This document shows, piece by piece, positions 52,091 through 60,011 of a DNA stretch of 64,000 nucleotides; within the stretch, counting starts at the first letter, position 1, and each line of letters begins with the position of its first letter. This stretch comes from BCD1 sp965230565 (GTDB taxonomy: Bacteria > Bacteroidota > Bacteroidia > Chitinophagales > Saprospiraceae): NCBI GenBank assembly GCA_965230565.1, contig CBDDLH010000011.1, forward strand, positions 62,001 through 126,000, in the 5' to 3' direction. Position numbers and translations under genes: made by a program. A model generated the notes under the pieces. That model ran no database searches, had not been told where the DNA came from, and saw only the letters and a list, made by a program, of their open reading frames with translations.

Positions 52091-52244
52091 GGGGCAGAAC
52101 CGCAGAACCGCAGAATGTCCAATTTCTAACCTGCCTGCTGACCGCAGGAAGGCAGGTGTAGAAGTCTACATGAAACTCCTGAAACAACATGAAACTCCTG
52201 AAACGTAAAGCGAGACAGAACCGCAGAACCGCAGAATGTCCAAT
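52081..52244 (+). repeat. 43-base direct repeat flanking a cctgcctg hairpin
   Basis: 52081-52123 and 52202-52244 are identical except for two bases (start aacgtaaagc, end gcagaatgtccaat). Between them are a cctgcctgctgaccgcagga-type hairpin at about 52131-52156 and two catgaaactcctgaaac words. The pair may mark the ends of a former insertion or a slippage duplication. Confidence 0.65.
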
Positions 52245-52276
52245 GTAAAATGTAAAAGTGTAATGAAAACCTTACC

Positions 52277-52981
52277 TCAAAGCTTTGCCCGCTCCAAAGC
52301 CTCCGGCTTTCCCACATCCAGCCACAAATCCTCGTCATGTGGGTAAGCCTTTATTATATGCGTCTTCGCAGCTTCCAGATAAACATCAATGATTGAAAAC
52401 TTCTCCTGTTCCGGCATAAAATCAAAAATTTCCGGTGAAAGCATGTGGATGCCGCTGAAAGCATAGTTGGTGATGTTCTCTGCTTGCCGGGAAGTTTTCA
52501 CCTCGCCGGTTTTGACATTGGTCCAGCCGCAGAGATTTAAATCAGTATCAAATTGCAGGTAGCGGGAACTTTCTCTTTGCCGGACGGCAACGCTTGCCAG
52601 GGCTCCGGATTCAACATGATTTTCGTAAAAGGCTTTGAGGTCTATGTCGGTGATGATGTCGGCGTTGAAGGCGAGGAAAGGGCCGTTTTGCAGGAACCAG
52701 GACGCTTTTTTTAGTCCTCCGCCGGTTTCGAGCAGCAGGTCGCGTTCGTCGGATATTTGGAGGTTCATTCCAAAATTGTTGTTGGATTTCAGGAAGTCGA
52801 GTATCTGTTCGCCGAAATGATGGATGTTGACGATTACATTGTTAAAACCGTGCTGTTTGAGGTGTAGCAAGGCAATTTCCAGCAGGGGGGTGCCGTTTAT
52901 TTCAACCAGGGCTTTGGGTTTGTTGTTGGTGAGCGGGCGAAGTCTTGTGCCCAGTCCGGCTGCAAAAATAATTGCCTTCAT
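52277..52981 (-). CDS. Sugar-1-phosphate nucleotidyltransferase (MurU/GlmU-N-like)
   Basis: This 234-residue nucleotidyltransferase has a Rossmann-like fold. The signature MKAIIFAAGLGTRLRPLTNNK binds the nucleotide. ADIITDIDLKAFYE contains the Asp region of the metal site, and the lysine of KPKALVEINGTPLLE follows. ATG at 52981 starts the signature; the earlier ATG adds only four residues. MurU (MurNAc-alpha-1-phosphate uridylyltransferase) in the cell-wall recycling pathway is the closest fit by length, but a mannose-1-phosphate enzyme cannot be excluded. The gene is isolated here, next to the gene graveyard. Confidence 0.8.
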   Translation of the reverse strand: MKAIIFAAGLGTRLRPLTNNKPKALVEINGTPLLEIALLHLKQHGFNNVIVNIHHFGEQILDFLKSNNNFGMNLQISDERDLLLETGGGLKKASWFLQNGPFLAFNADIITDIDLKAFYENHVESGALASVAVRQRESSRYLQFDTDLNLCGWTNVKTGEVKTSRQAENITNYAFSGIHMLSPEIFDFMPEQEKFSIIDVYLEAAKTHIIKAYPHDEDLWLDVGKPEALERAKL

Positions 52982-53340
52982 GTTTGTTGTCAAAGTAGGT
53001 TAATTATTGAGTTCAGTGGTTTGAGCCCAGCTTATTTTTAAAGAATAGTGGACTAAGTTGAAAAAGCAAGTATTGGCTAAAAGATTAATTTTCAAAGCAT
53101 TAAATTTTCAAAATACTTGACATTTCAACCACGGATATATTTTAAAATTATAAATATTTTATTAAATTTGCATATAAGGGGAGGTGTTGTTTTTACTACC
53201 ACTTTTCCCTTATGTCATCAATCCAATTAGTCGTAAATAGTACGAGCTTTGCTTGTATTAAAAGTTGTTGTAATATTTTTGGCACGGTTTTTGGCTCTCC
53301 ATAAGTGACAAAAGTATTCAATGATTTTAAAAACAAAAAC
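52982..53340 (+). promoter_or_regulatory. 359-base leader before the first ArsR gene
   Basis: No gene is present. TAaaTTTG at 53163-53170 matches the -7 consensus; a ttgaca lies at 53117-53122 but is too far for standard spacing. The leader from this site to the ATG at 53341 is about 170 bases, unusually long for such a small regulator gene. Confidence 0.4.
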
Positions 53341-53679
53341 ATGGGAAAGTCAAAAAATGAAACTGTCCTGTTGAAAAAAGGGAAAGCCAATATAACGCTT
53401 GATTACGCCGAATTAAGAAAAGCAGTATTAGTCCTCAGAGCTATCAACCATAAATTGCGTCAGAGAATAATTGACCTTCTCGAACAAAATGGAAAAATGA
53501 CAGTCACTGATATTTATATTAAAATGCGCCTTGAGCAGTCAGTGGCATCACAACACCTCGCTATTCTGAGGAGATCAGGTGTTTTAATTACAGAACGTCA
53601 GGGTAAGTTTATCTATTACTCGGTCGACAAAGATCGCATGGAGCAAATATCAAAGCTGATTGAAGAGTTAGCAGGCTAA
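53341..53679 (+). CDS. ArsR-family winged-helix regulator (first of a tandem pair)
   Basis: This is a 112-residue winged-helix repressor. HKLRQRIIDLLEQNGKMTVT is followed by the recognition segment RLEQSVASQHLAILRRSGVL and the wing ITERQGKFIYYSVD. The ELCV(C/G)D metal-binding motif of ArsR/SmtB is absent, so it is not an arsenic or zinc sensor of that type. ATG at 53341 is used; the longer frame starts 12 codons earlier without support. The next gene encodes a paralogue with the same architecture. Confidence 0.85.
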   Translation: MGKSKNETVLLKKGKANITLDYAELRKAVLVLRAINHKLRQRIIDLLEQNGKMTVTDIYIKMRLEQSVASQHLAILRRSGVLITERQGKFIYYSVDKDRMEQISKLIEELAG

Positions 53680-53917
53680 AAGCCAAAAAGCGTTTTTTAT
53701 GGTGTAATCCTGGGAGGTTTGGATTGCACCCGCGGTACAGGATCATTCAATTTTTGAATTTAGGGGTAGGTTCAAATCGGATGAGGTGCCAATGCGTTGG
53801 CTTTTGTCAAATTTGATAAAATTTTAAAAAAAACGCATATTTGCTTACCGGAATGGGGGAAAGGACACTCATCCAAAGTGGTTTCATTCCGGATGAATTT
53901 GAGAAACTATACATACT

Positions 53918-54226
53918 ATGAGAAAAACTGTGACAACCATCAATCACGAGAAGCTTGATGAATCCACGTCTATTTTGCGTGCATTGGCACATCCGTTGAG
54001 AATGAAAATCCTTCAGTTTATTGACAAGCATGGTACCATTAATGTCAATAAAATTTACAACACACTTAAGTTGGAACAATCCATTACCTCACAACACCTA
54101 AAGGTGTTGAGGCTTTCTGGTTTGGTGAAGGCTATTAAGGATGGAAAATATATGCACTACAGCATCAATTATGACAAAGTGGGACAATCCATTCAGGCTA
54201 TCCGCAATTTCCTGGACGAAGATTAG
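53918..54226 (+). CDS. ArsR-family winged-helix regulator (second of a tandem pair)
   Basis: This 102-residue paralogue of the previous gene reads AHPLRMKILQFIDKHGTINV, then KLEQSITSQHLKVLRLSGLV and the wing KAIKDGKYMHYSIN. The LEQS(I/V)(A/T)SQHL(A/K)(I/V)LR(R/L)SG block is shared by both. Again there are no metal-binding cysteines. The 238-base gap between the genes has its own catatttgc element about 80 bases before the start (one base off the -7 consensus), so the two are probably separately expressed. The targets are unknown. Confidence 0.85.
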   Translation: MRKTVTTINHEKLDESTSILRALAHPLRMKILQFIDKHGTINVNKIYNTLKLEQSITSQHLKVLRLSGLVKAIKDGKYMHYSINYDKVGQSIQAIRNFLDED

Positions 54227-54282
54227 TAACAATTGATCCTGATCCCCTTCCCTCTAAACAGTCTGCCCTATTAAAATAATTG

Positions 54283-55056
54283 TTAAGCTTCCTTTTCAGG
54301 TTTTTCCTGCGCTGGATCTACATTCGGGGTATCAGCTTCTGCTGTATTGTCCTCTGGTTTAGCAATGTCTTCATTGGCTGCAGCTTCTGTTTCAGCCTCA
54401 GCTTTTTCCTGTCCGTCCTTTTTATCAGTACTTTCCTGCTGGTTTGGGTCGGTTTTGAAAAATTGTCGTTGGAAAATTAGGATATACAAAACGCCAATGG
54501 TTATGGAAGAGTCAGCCAGATTGAAAACCGGGCTGAAAAACGTATAGAATTTTCCACCCAGGAAAGGAATCCATTCCGGATAGGTCCCCGAAAACATTGG
54601 GAAATGTAACATGTCCACTACTTTTCCATGCAGAAATCCTGCATATCCACCTTCTTCAGGAAACAATGTTGCCACTTGACCGTGGTAAGATTCAGAAAAG
54701 ATGAGGCCATAAAATGCGCTGTCGAGGATATTGCCCAATGCACCTGCCAGAATCAGGGCAAAACTGATTAAAATGCCCAGTGAAGCACCGGCTTTAATCA
54801 ATAGTCTGATATAATAACCAAGGGCAAAGACTGCAAGGATCCTGAAAAGGCTCAAAGCCAGTTTGCCGTATTCTCCTCCCAACGAAATGCCAAAGGCCAT
54901 TCCGTTGTTCTCTACAAAATGTATCCTGGCCCAGTCAAATCCCAACAAGGTGAAATAGTCGTTGTAGACCATACTTGTTTTTACCCAAATCTTTAGAGAC
55001 TGATCTAATAACAAGACCAGGAATATCACTGAGATAATAATAACAGATTTCTTCAA
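54283..55056 (-). CDS. lspA: Lipoprotein signal peptidase LspA with long acidic C-terminal tail
   Basis: This is a 257-residue prolipoprotein signal peptidase II. Four helices carry the catalytic aspartates in GALGNILDSAFYG and in FNLADSSITIGV, together with the ENNGMAFGISLGG block. The normal enzyme would end near residue 205. Beyond it is a tail of about 50 residues made mostly of Glu, Asp, Ala, Lys and Pro (ANEDIAKPEDNTAEADTPNV). The start is a TTG at 55056; no ATG is present after the preceding in-frame stop. It lies 11 bases after the DksA-like gene, so the two share a transcript with pdxA. Confidence 0.92.
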   Translation of the reverse strand: MKKSVIIISVIFLVLLLDQSLKIWVKTSMVYNDYFTLLGFDWARIHFVENNGMAFGISLGGEYGKLALSLFRILAVFALGYYIRLLIKAGASLGILISFALILAGALGNILDSAFYGLIFSESYHGQVATLFPEEGGYAGFLHGKVVDMLHFPMFSGTYPEWIPFLGGKFYTFFSPVFNLADSSITIGVLYILIFQRQFFKTDPNQQESTDKKDGQEKAEAETEAAANEDIAKPEDNTAEADTPNVDPAQEKPEKEA

Positions 55057-55067
55057 ATCAATAGTTT

Positions 55068-55439
55068 TTACCGGGTTTCTTTAGCTTCGATGCTTAATGT
55101 TGCATGCGGAACAGCCCTAAGTCTTTCTTTAGAAATGAGCTTGCCTGTTACACGGCAAACTCCATATACTTTGTTTTTGATCCGGATCAAAGCATTTTCC
55201 AGATGCTGGATATGTTTTTTCTGTCGTCCGGCCAGGTTGATAAGCCTTTCACTTTCCATCGTTCCTGTACCATCTTCCAGACCACGGAGTTTGATGTCAG
55301 GATTTTCTGCAAGGTCTGCCAATTGCTGTTCGTAGAAACCCAATTGTTCTTTCGCAACACGGAGTTTTTCCTCAATAAGTACTCTGAATTCTTCTAATTC
55401 CTCGTCCGTGTACCTGTTTTTAATTTTATTGTTTTCCAT
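55068..55439 (-). CDS. TraR/DksA-family protein with degenerate zinc finger
   Basis: This is a 123-residue coiled-coil plus C-terminal finger protein. The helical hairpin (VLIEEKLRVAKEQLGFYEQQ...) is followed by IRIKNKVYGVCRVTGKLIS and RLRAVPHATLSIEAK. In zinc-binding DksA the finger has CxxC...CxxC; here only the first Cys (YGVC) remains, and the others are Thr/Gly and His/Ser. ATG at 55439 starts MENNKIKNRY. It would act on RNA polymerase through the secondary channel if functional as DksA. It lies between pdxA and lspA, and its start is 11 bases past the pdxA stop. Confidence 0.82.
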   Translation of the reverse strand: MENNKIKNRYTDEELEEFRVLIEEKLRVAKEQLGFYEQQLADLAENPDIKLRGLEDGTGTMESERLINLAGRQKKHIQHLENALIRIKNKVYGVCRVTGKLISKERLRAVPHATLSIEAKETR

Positions 55440-55449
55440 GATCATAAAT

Positions 55450-56526
55450 TTAATCATCAATAATAACGCCGTCATTATCGTCGGCGTCAGCTAAAGCATC
55501 CTCTTTCACCAGGGCATTTTCCTGTAATTCCAGGTTTATTTTTCTGGTTCTGCAAATGTCCAGGGCACTGAAAATAGCCGTTCTGAACGAGGATGGATCT
55601 GATTCATTTTTGCCCGCCAGTTCAAAGGCGGTACCATGGTCAGGGGAGGTTCTTACATAAGGGAGTCCTGCGGTAAAATTAATGCCATTTTTCAGGGAAA
55701 GTGTCTTAAACGGTCCTAACCCCTGATCGTGGTACATAGCCAGAATTCCATCGAATTTGGTGAACTGACCACTACCAAAAAATCCGTCTGCAGCAAAAGG
55801 GCCGGTGGCCATGATGCCACTTTTCTTGCATTCAACAATAGCCGGGCGGATAATGTTTATTTCTTCATCACCAATGGCTCCTTCATCACCGGCATGAGGG
55901 TTGAGGCCCATTACGGCGATCAATGGCCGCTCGATGTTAAAATCCATCTTGAGCGTCTCATTCATGATATTGATCTTGTGGACGATCAATTGCTTGGTGA
56001 TAGCAGAGGCGATATCTTTCACCGGCAAATGATTGGTCACCAGACCTACCCGGAGGCCATCGCTGACCATGAGCATCAGGCTTTCTTCCGCCTCAAATTT
56101 GGCGGTCAGGTATTCTGTATGTCCCGGATAAGGGAATTCGGCCATTTTCATGGCCTGCTTGTTGATCGGGGCGGTCACAAGGGCATCAATCAATCCTTTT
56201 TTAAGGTCTTCCGTGGCGGCATCCAGGGACATATAGGCACATTTGCCTCCAACCTCTGAGGCTTTGCCCAGAGTAATGTTTACATTATCCTGCCAGCAGT
56301 TGACTACATTGATTTTGTCGTGTTGTAAATTCTCTGCAGATCTGGTGGCGTTGAACCTGAAATCTATGCCAACGATGTTTTTATGATAAGACACCACTTT
56401 GGTGGAACCGTATACTACCGGAATGCATTGCTTTAAAACCCGCTGGTCTGAAAAAGTCTTGATGATCGTTTCCAGACCAATGCCATTCATATCTCCAATA
56501 CTTATCCCTATTTTAAGCTTTTCCAT
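55450..56526 (-). CDS. pdxA: 4-hydroxythreonine-4-phosphate dehydrogenase PdxA
   Basis: This 358-residue enzyme of the DXP-dependent vitamin B6 pathway oxidises 4-hydroxy-L-threonine phosphate with NAD. The start GISIGDMNGIGLETIIKTF matches the family; catalytic and metal-binding regions include ALVTAPINKQAMKMAEFPYP with GHTEYL, and MGLNPHAGDEGAIG with its conserved His. DGILAMYHDQGLGPFKTL and PYVRTSPDHGTAFELAGK complete the set. The C-terminus has a short acidic extension (DADDNDGVIIDD). A -7 element lies at 56549-56556 on the minus strand, so pdxA heads the pdxA-dksA-lspA transcript. Confidence 0.95.
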   Translation of the reverse strand: MEKLKIGISIGDMNGIGLETIIKTFSDQRVLKQCIPVVYGSTKVVSYHKNIVGIDFRFNATRSAENLQHDKINVVNCWQDNVNITLGKASEVGGKCAYMSLDAATEDLKKGLIDALVTAPINKQAMKMAEFPYPGHTEYLTAKFEAEESLMLMVSDGLRVGLVTNHLPVKDIASAITKQLIVHKINIMNETLKMDFNIERPLIAVMGLNPHAGDEGAIGDEEINIIRPAIVECKKSGIMATGPFAADGFFGSGQFTKFDGILAMYHDQGLGPFKTLSLKNGINFTAGLPYVRTSPDHGTAFELAGKNESDPSSFRTAIFSALDICRTRKINLELQENALVKEDALADADDNDGVIIDD

Positions 56527-56548
56527 GCTTTTATTTTTAACGTGGCCA

Positions 56549-56556
56549 CAAATTTA
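56549..56556 (-). promoter_or_regulatory. Candidate -7 element for the pdxA operon
   Basis: TAAATTTG on the minus strand matches TAnnTTTG, 23 bases before the pdxA ATG. No obvious -33 TTG was seen at the expected distance. Confidence 0.45.
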
Positions 56557-56732
56557 ATCAATTACTCAGGCTATTTCTAATTTTCCCGTAACTTGCTGTT
56601 TTAAAAGCGTGATTATTCAGCATTGCTGATTTCAGGCTGAGGCTGAGGTTTTAATCCAAATTAACCTATCTGCTTGCCTCAACCTTTTCCTGACTCTCAG
56701 GATTACGTCAAACACTTGCAAAACCATCGACA

Positions 56733-57509
56733 TTGAAGGCGAAAAAATCGTACGGCCAGCACTTTTTGAATAACGAGGATATATCCAGTCGGATAGCCGA
56801 TAGCTTAACCGAAAACGGAGCATTCAAAAAAGTGCTCGAAATTGGTCCGGGGAAAGGAATGCTGACTAAATATCTGCTTGAAAAACCTTACGAATTACTG
56901 GTGGTAGAAGCAGACAGGGATATGGTACAATATCTCAATCAACATTACCCTCAACTCAAAGAACAAATCATTCCCGCTGATTTTTTAAAAGTGCCACTGG
57001 AAGAGTTCTTTCCGGATGAATCCTTTGGCCTGATTGGTAATTTCCCCTACAATATTTCTTCCCAGATCCTTTTCAAAATGCTCGATTACAAAGAACAAAT
57101 TCCCGAAATGGTCGGGATGTTCCAAAAAGAGGTGGCCGAAAGAGTTGTCGCCGATCCCGGCAGCAAAGTATATGGAGTGATCAGCGTTTTGATCCAGGCC
57201 TGGTACGAGGGAGAATACCTGTTCACCGTTGATAAATCCAACTTCACCCCACCGCCCCAGGTGCAAAGCGGAGTAATCCGTTTAAAAAGAAAAGACAAAA
57301 AGGAACTCGGTTGCGATGAAAAATTATTCAAAAGCATAGTCAAACAAACCTTCAGCCAACGTCGTAAAATGCTCCGAAACACCATGAAATCCTTCCTCAA
57401 AGGCAACCCGATTCTGGAAGATCCTTTTTTTACCAAACGCCCGGAGAAGGTGAGTGTGGAAGAGTTTGTGCAGTTGACGAATTGGGTGACGGAGTGGAGG
57501 GGGGAGTGA
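56733..57509 (+). CDS. rsmA: 16S rRNA dimethyladenosine transferase RsmA/KsgA
   Basis: This 258-residue SAM-dependent enzyme dimethylates A1518 and A1519 of 16S rRNA. KKSYGQHFLNNEDISSRIA, EIGPGKGMLTKYL, the NFPYNISSQILFK catalytic motif and the C-terminal RRKMLRNTMKSF are all diagnostic. The start is a TTG at 56733 (MKAKKSYGQHF); no in-frame ATG is near. It diverges from the pdxA operon. A band of cttcagtccacagt words starts two bases after its stop. Confidence 0.93.
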   Translation: MKAKKSYGQHFLNNEDISSRIADSLTENGAFKKVLEIGPGKGMLTKYLLEKPYELLVVEADRDMVQYLNQHYPQLKEQIIPADFLKVPLEEFFPDESFGLIGNFPYNISSQILFKMLDYKEQIPEMVGMFQKEVAERVVADPGSKVYGVISVLIQAWYEGEYLFTVDKSNFTPPPQVQSGVIRLKRKDKKELGCDEKLFKSIVKQTFSQRRKMLRNTMKSFLKGNPILEDPFFTKRPEKVSVEEFVQLTNWVTEWRGE

Positions 57510-57510
57510 T

Positions 57511-57555
57511 CAGTCTTCAGTCTTCAGTCCACAGTCTTCAGTCCACAGTCTTCAG
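57511..57555 (+). repeat. cttcagtccacagt word repeat, left flank of the four-helix-bundle gene
   Basis: Near-tandem copies of cagtcttcagtccacagt fill this stretch. The inverted form occurs at 58091-58122, on the other side of the small gene at 57702. Confidence 0.65.
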
Positions 57556-57701
57556 GTAGATTTGCGCAGAGTAGGATTTGAAGGTGGAGAAAGTGTGGGT
57601 TTGATTGGAGTAAAATAAATAGAAAAAGTTATTTGCTCGGAATCTTTTTTTAAGAGTTGGTGTTTGAACTGAAAACCATTTTGAAAACGAAAATTAGCAC
57701 C

Positions 57702-58061
57702 ATGAGATTTCGTAAATTATTAGCTTATCAGAAAGCTTTTGCATTAGCTATGGAAATATTTGAAATTTCAAAAACTTTTCCGAAAGAAGAAACATATTCA
57801 TTAACAGATCAGGTTAGGAGGTCATCTCGGGCAGTTTGTAGTAATATTGCGGAATCTTACAGGAAAAGGCGTTATCCCAAGCATTATGTCAGCAAATTGT
57901 CTGATGCTGATACTGAAAATACAGAGACTGTTTGCTGGCTGGATTTCGCCTGCGCCTGCAAATATATTTCTAATGAAAAGCAAATGGATTTGGAAAATAA
58001 AGCCATAGAAGTTGGTAAATTGATTAACTTTATGATGAATAATCCCGAGAAATTTTCATAA
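57702..58061 (+). CDS. Four-helix bundle protein (23S rRNA-IVS / S23 family)
   Basis: This is a 119-residue protein. RKLLAYQKAFALAMEIFEI, SLTDQVRRSSRAVCSNIAES, KHYVSKLSDADTENTETVCW and KAIEVGKLINFMM form the four helices; the SLTDQ(V/I)RR(S/A)(S/A)xSVxxNIAE block is diagnostic of this family. ATG at 57702 is used. The sequence is AT-rich relative to its neighbours. Such genes are often found in rRNA intervening sequences or dispersed in Bacteroidota genomes; here no rRNA is near. Inverted word repeats flank it on both sides. Confidence 0.85.
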   Translation: MRFRKLLAYQKAFALAMEIFEISKTFPKEETYSLTDQVRRSSRAVCSNIAESYRKRRYPKHYVSKLSDADTENTETVCWLDFACACKYISNEKQMDLENKAIEVGKLINFMMNNPEKFS

Positions 58062-58090
58062 CGGTTTTTAGTCACCGAAAGAGTAAAAAA

Positions 58091-58122
58091 GACTGTAGAC
58101 TGAGGGCTGAAGACTGTGGACT
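58091..58122 (+). repeat. Inverted word repeat, right flank of the four-helix-bundle gene
   Basis: gactgtagactgagggctga and agactgtgga words read as the inverse of the block at 57511-57555. They end 17 bases before the next gene. Confidence 0.6.
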
Positions 58123-58138
58123 TAATAAATAAATACAA

Positions 58139-58585
58139 ATGAGTTTAGAACAAAAAATCACACAGGATCTGAAGGAGGCCATGAGAGCGAAAGATAAAGT
58201 GGCCTTACGTGGTATCAGAGCGATAAAAGCGGCTTTGCTTTTGGCTCAGACGGATGGGAGTCATGCAGAAATGACGGAAGATAAAGAAATCAAATTGCTT
58301 CAAAAGCTCGTCAAACAAAGGAAAGATTCCCTGGAGATTTATGAAAAGCAGAACCGTGAGGATCTTGCACAGACTGAGCGGGAGGAAATTTCCATTATCG
58401 AGAAGTACCTGCCCAAGCAAATGGATGGTGACGAACTCGAAGCTTTTATCAAAGATATCATAGAAAAAACAGGAGCTTCTTCCATGAAGGATATGGGTAA
58501 AGTTATGGGAATGGCCAGCAAGCAACTGGCGGGAAGAGCCGATGGGAAAACTATTTCAGGAGTTGTTAAGCAATTGCTGCAATAG
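58139..58585 (+). CDS. GatB/YqeY domain protein
   Basis: This 148-residue helical protein matches YqeY, the stand-alone version of the GatB tail domain that contacts tRNA in amidotransferases. MSLEQKITQDLKEAMRAKDK starts the family, RKDSLEIYEKQNREDLAQ and EEISIIEKYLPKQMDGDELE lie in the middle, and DMGKVMGMASKQLAGRADGK is the C-terminal signature. Function in translation quality is inferred from the domain only. Confidence 0.92.
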   Translation: MSLEQKITQDLKEAMRAKDKVALRGIRAIKAALLLAQTDGSHAEMTEDKEIKLLQKLVKQRKDSLEIYEKQNREDLAQTEREEISIIEKYLPKQMDGDELEAFIKDIIEKTGASSMKDMGKVMGMASKQLAGRADGKTISGVVKQLLQ

Positions 58586-58728
58586 GATGAGTTGTAAATC
58601 GTTCTAGGCATATTAGGATTAAAGAAATTTAGGTGAATTAGAGGTGATTCGTTTAGGTTGAAAAATCTGTAATCACTTCATTTCTGTCTGGCAACAGACA
58701 GGTTCAAATATCAATAATTTCCAAACAG

Positions 58729-59538
58729 ATGAAACGGTCATTTGTCACTGAAATGATGCAAACCGTTGTGGATAACGGTTTTGCATGGATTAGCGATCAG
58801 GGGTTTGAGTGGTTTGAGAACACTCTTCGTGATGTTATGGATAAATCTCCCAAGGTCTGTCGCAATAAGGAATTGCTGTCTGACTTCTGGACGGAGATTG
58901 GTGACTTTTATGACATCATTGAAGCGCCTCGCCAGGCAGCTATTGCCTATAAAAAAGCTGTAAAGTTTGATAAGGATAACGCTTATCCGGCAGAAGAGCT
59001 GGAAAAAATGGAAGAAGAGGTTAATGATGCTTTGAAGCTTAAACCCAAAAGAGCCATGCGAATGGAATGCAGGGAGTTATTGGCCAAAGGAGAAGCCAAA
59101 AGCGCTCTCAAACTATTGGGTAACACACACTCCAACAAATCGCTCAAGTTAAAGGCCAACTGTTATGCTTTCCTTGGAAAGACCAAACAAGCTCTTGCCT
59201 GCTGGGAAGCGCTGACACCCAAAAACGGTAAAATCAGGCTGGAACAAAGAGACTGGTTCTATGTTTCTTCCCAACTTTGGGAGGACGTTCATTTTTGGAA
59301 AATTCAGTCAAGGCTTATCGACAAAACAAAAGGCCATTTTCCAACGTATTCATCCCTGACCGATAAACATGGGGACACGCTGGAGCAGGAAGCCAGAAAA
59401 AATGCTATTTGCCGGTTCCATATCGCACGGCTCGAATTTGATTATAAAGGATTGATGAAATTGTACCGGGAATATCCGGAGTGGAAGGAACTGAGGGAAG
59501 CGATCAATGAACTCGCAGCTCCAGGTTCTTCACGGTGA
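58729..59538 (+). CDS. Hypothetical TPR-like helical protein
   Basis: This 269-residue protein is almost wholly helical, without signal or membrane segments. AAIAYKKAVKFDKDNAYPAE, ...CRELLAKGEAKSALKLLGNT and LKANCYAFLGKTKQALACWE look like degenerate TPR/SEL helices. It is Trp-rich near the N-terminus (FAWISDQGFEWFE). No family was recognised. It sits between YqeY and DUF3127 on the same strand with separate gaps on both sides. Confidence 0.6.
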   Translation: MKRSFVTEMMQTVVDNGFAWISDQGFEWFENTLRDVMDKSPKVCRNKELLSDFWTEIGDFYDIIEAPRQAAIAYKKAVKFDKDNAYPAEELEKMEEEVNDALKLKPKRAMRMECRELLAKGEAKSALKLLGNTHSNKSLKLKANCYAFLGKTKQALACWEALTPKNGKIRLEQRDWFYVSSQLWEDVHFWKIQSRLIDKTKGHFPTYSSLTDKHGDTLEQEARKNAICRFHIARLEFDYKGLMKLYREYPEWKELREAINELAAPGSSR

Positions 59539-59601
59539 GAAGCTTTTGCCCCTATTCAAATTTTAGTCTAGAGCCTTGTTAGCTTTTTGGCTTCATATTT
59601 G

Positions 59602-59609
59602 TATTTTTG
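59602..59609 (+). promoter_or_regulatory. Candidate -7 element for the DUF3127 gene
   Basis: TATTTTTG matches TAnnTTTG, 33 bases before the ATG at 59643. A TTG at 59576-59578 is three or so bases further than the ideal -33 spacing. Confidence 0.4.
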
Positions 59610-59642
59610 GGGTCTATTTTAAAAAATTAAAAAAACAAACAC

Positions 59643-60011
59643 ATGTCATTTGAAGTTGAAGGTCGCCTCCATAAGAAGTTTGATACTGAAAACAAAACAG
59701 ATACTTTTCAGGCGAGGGAATTTGTGATTGAAATTGATGGTGGAGGATATCCTCAATTTATTAAATTTCAATTGGTTCAGGATCGTTGTGCCCTGATCGA
59801 CAATTATGAAGAAGGTGAACAGATCAAAGTCCATTTTGATCTCCGCGGTAGAGAGTGGAATGAAAAATATTTCACCAACCTCAATGCATGGCGCGTCGAA
59901 AAAGGCGGTGCTGCTCAGGCTACCAATACGCCACCTGCTGCTGAAGAGGGAGGATTCCCGGCAGCCGGAGACGAACCCGCAACCGCCGCTGACGATGACC
60001 TGCCGTTTTAA
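59643..60011 (+). CDS. DUF3127 protein with SSB-like C-terminal tip
   Basis: This 122-residue protein carries the Bacteroidota DUF3127 domain, an OB-fold-like beta domain: FEVEGRLHKKFDTENKTDTF, REFVIEIDGGGYPQFIKFQL, EGEQIKVHFDLRGREW. The tail is low-complexity Ala/Pro/Gly-rich and ends DDDLPF. That is nearly the DDDIPF tip by which single-stranded DNA-binding protein recruits DNA repair and replication proteins, which hints at an SSB-like role (inference). The start of the next gene overlaps its end by 17 bases. Confidence 0.88.
   Translation: MSFEVEGRLHKKFDTENKTDTFQAREFVIEIDGGGYPQFIKFQLVQDRCALIDNYEEGEQIKVHFDLRGREWNEKYFTNLNAWRVEKGGAAQATNTPPAAEEGGFPAAGDEPATAADDDLPF

Noticed and set aside
51871..52122. 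83-codon minus-strand open frame
   Set aside because: It is antisense to TPR debris and contains part of the 43-base direct repeat; no protein features.
59806..59994. 63-codon extension of the Trp-repeat protein inside DUF3127
   Set aside because: The DUF3127 frame is conserved; the signal peptide starts at 59995.
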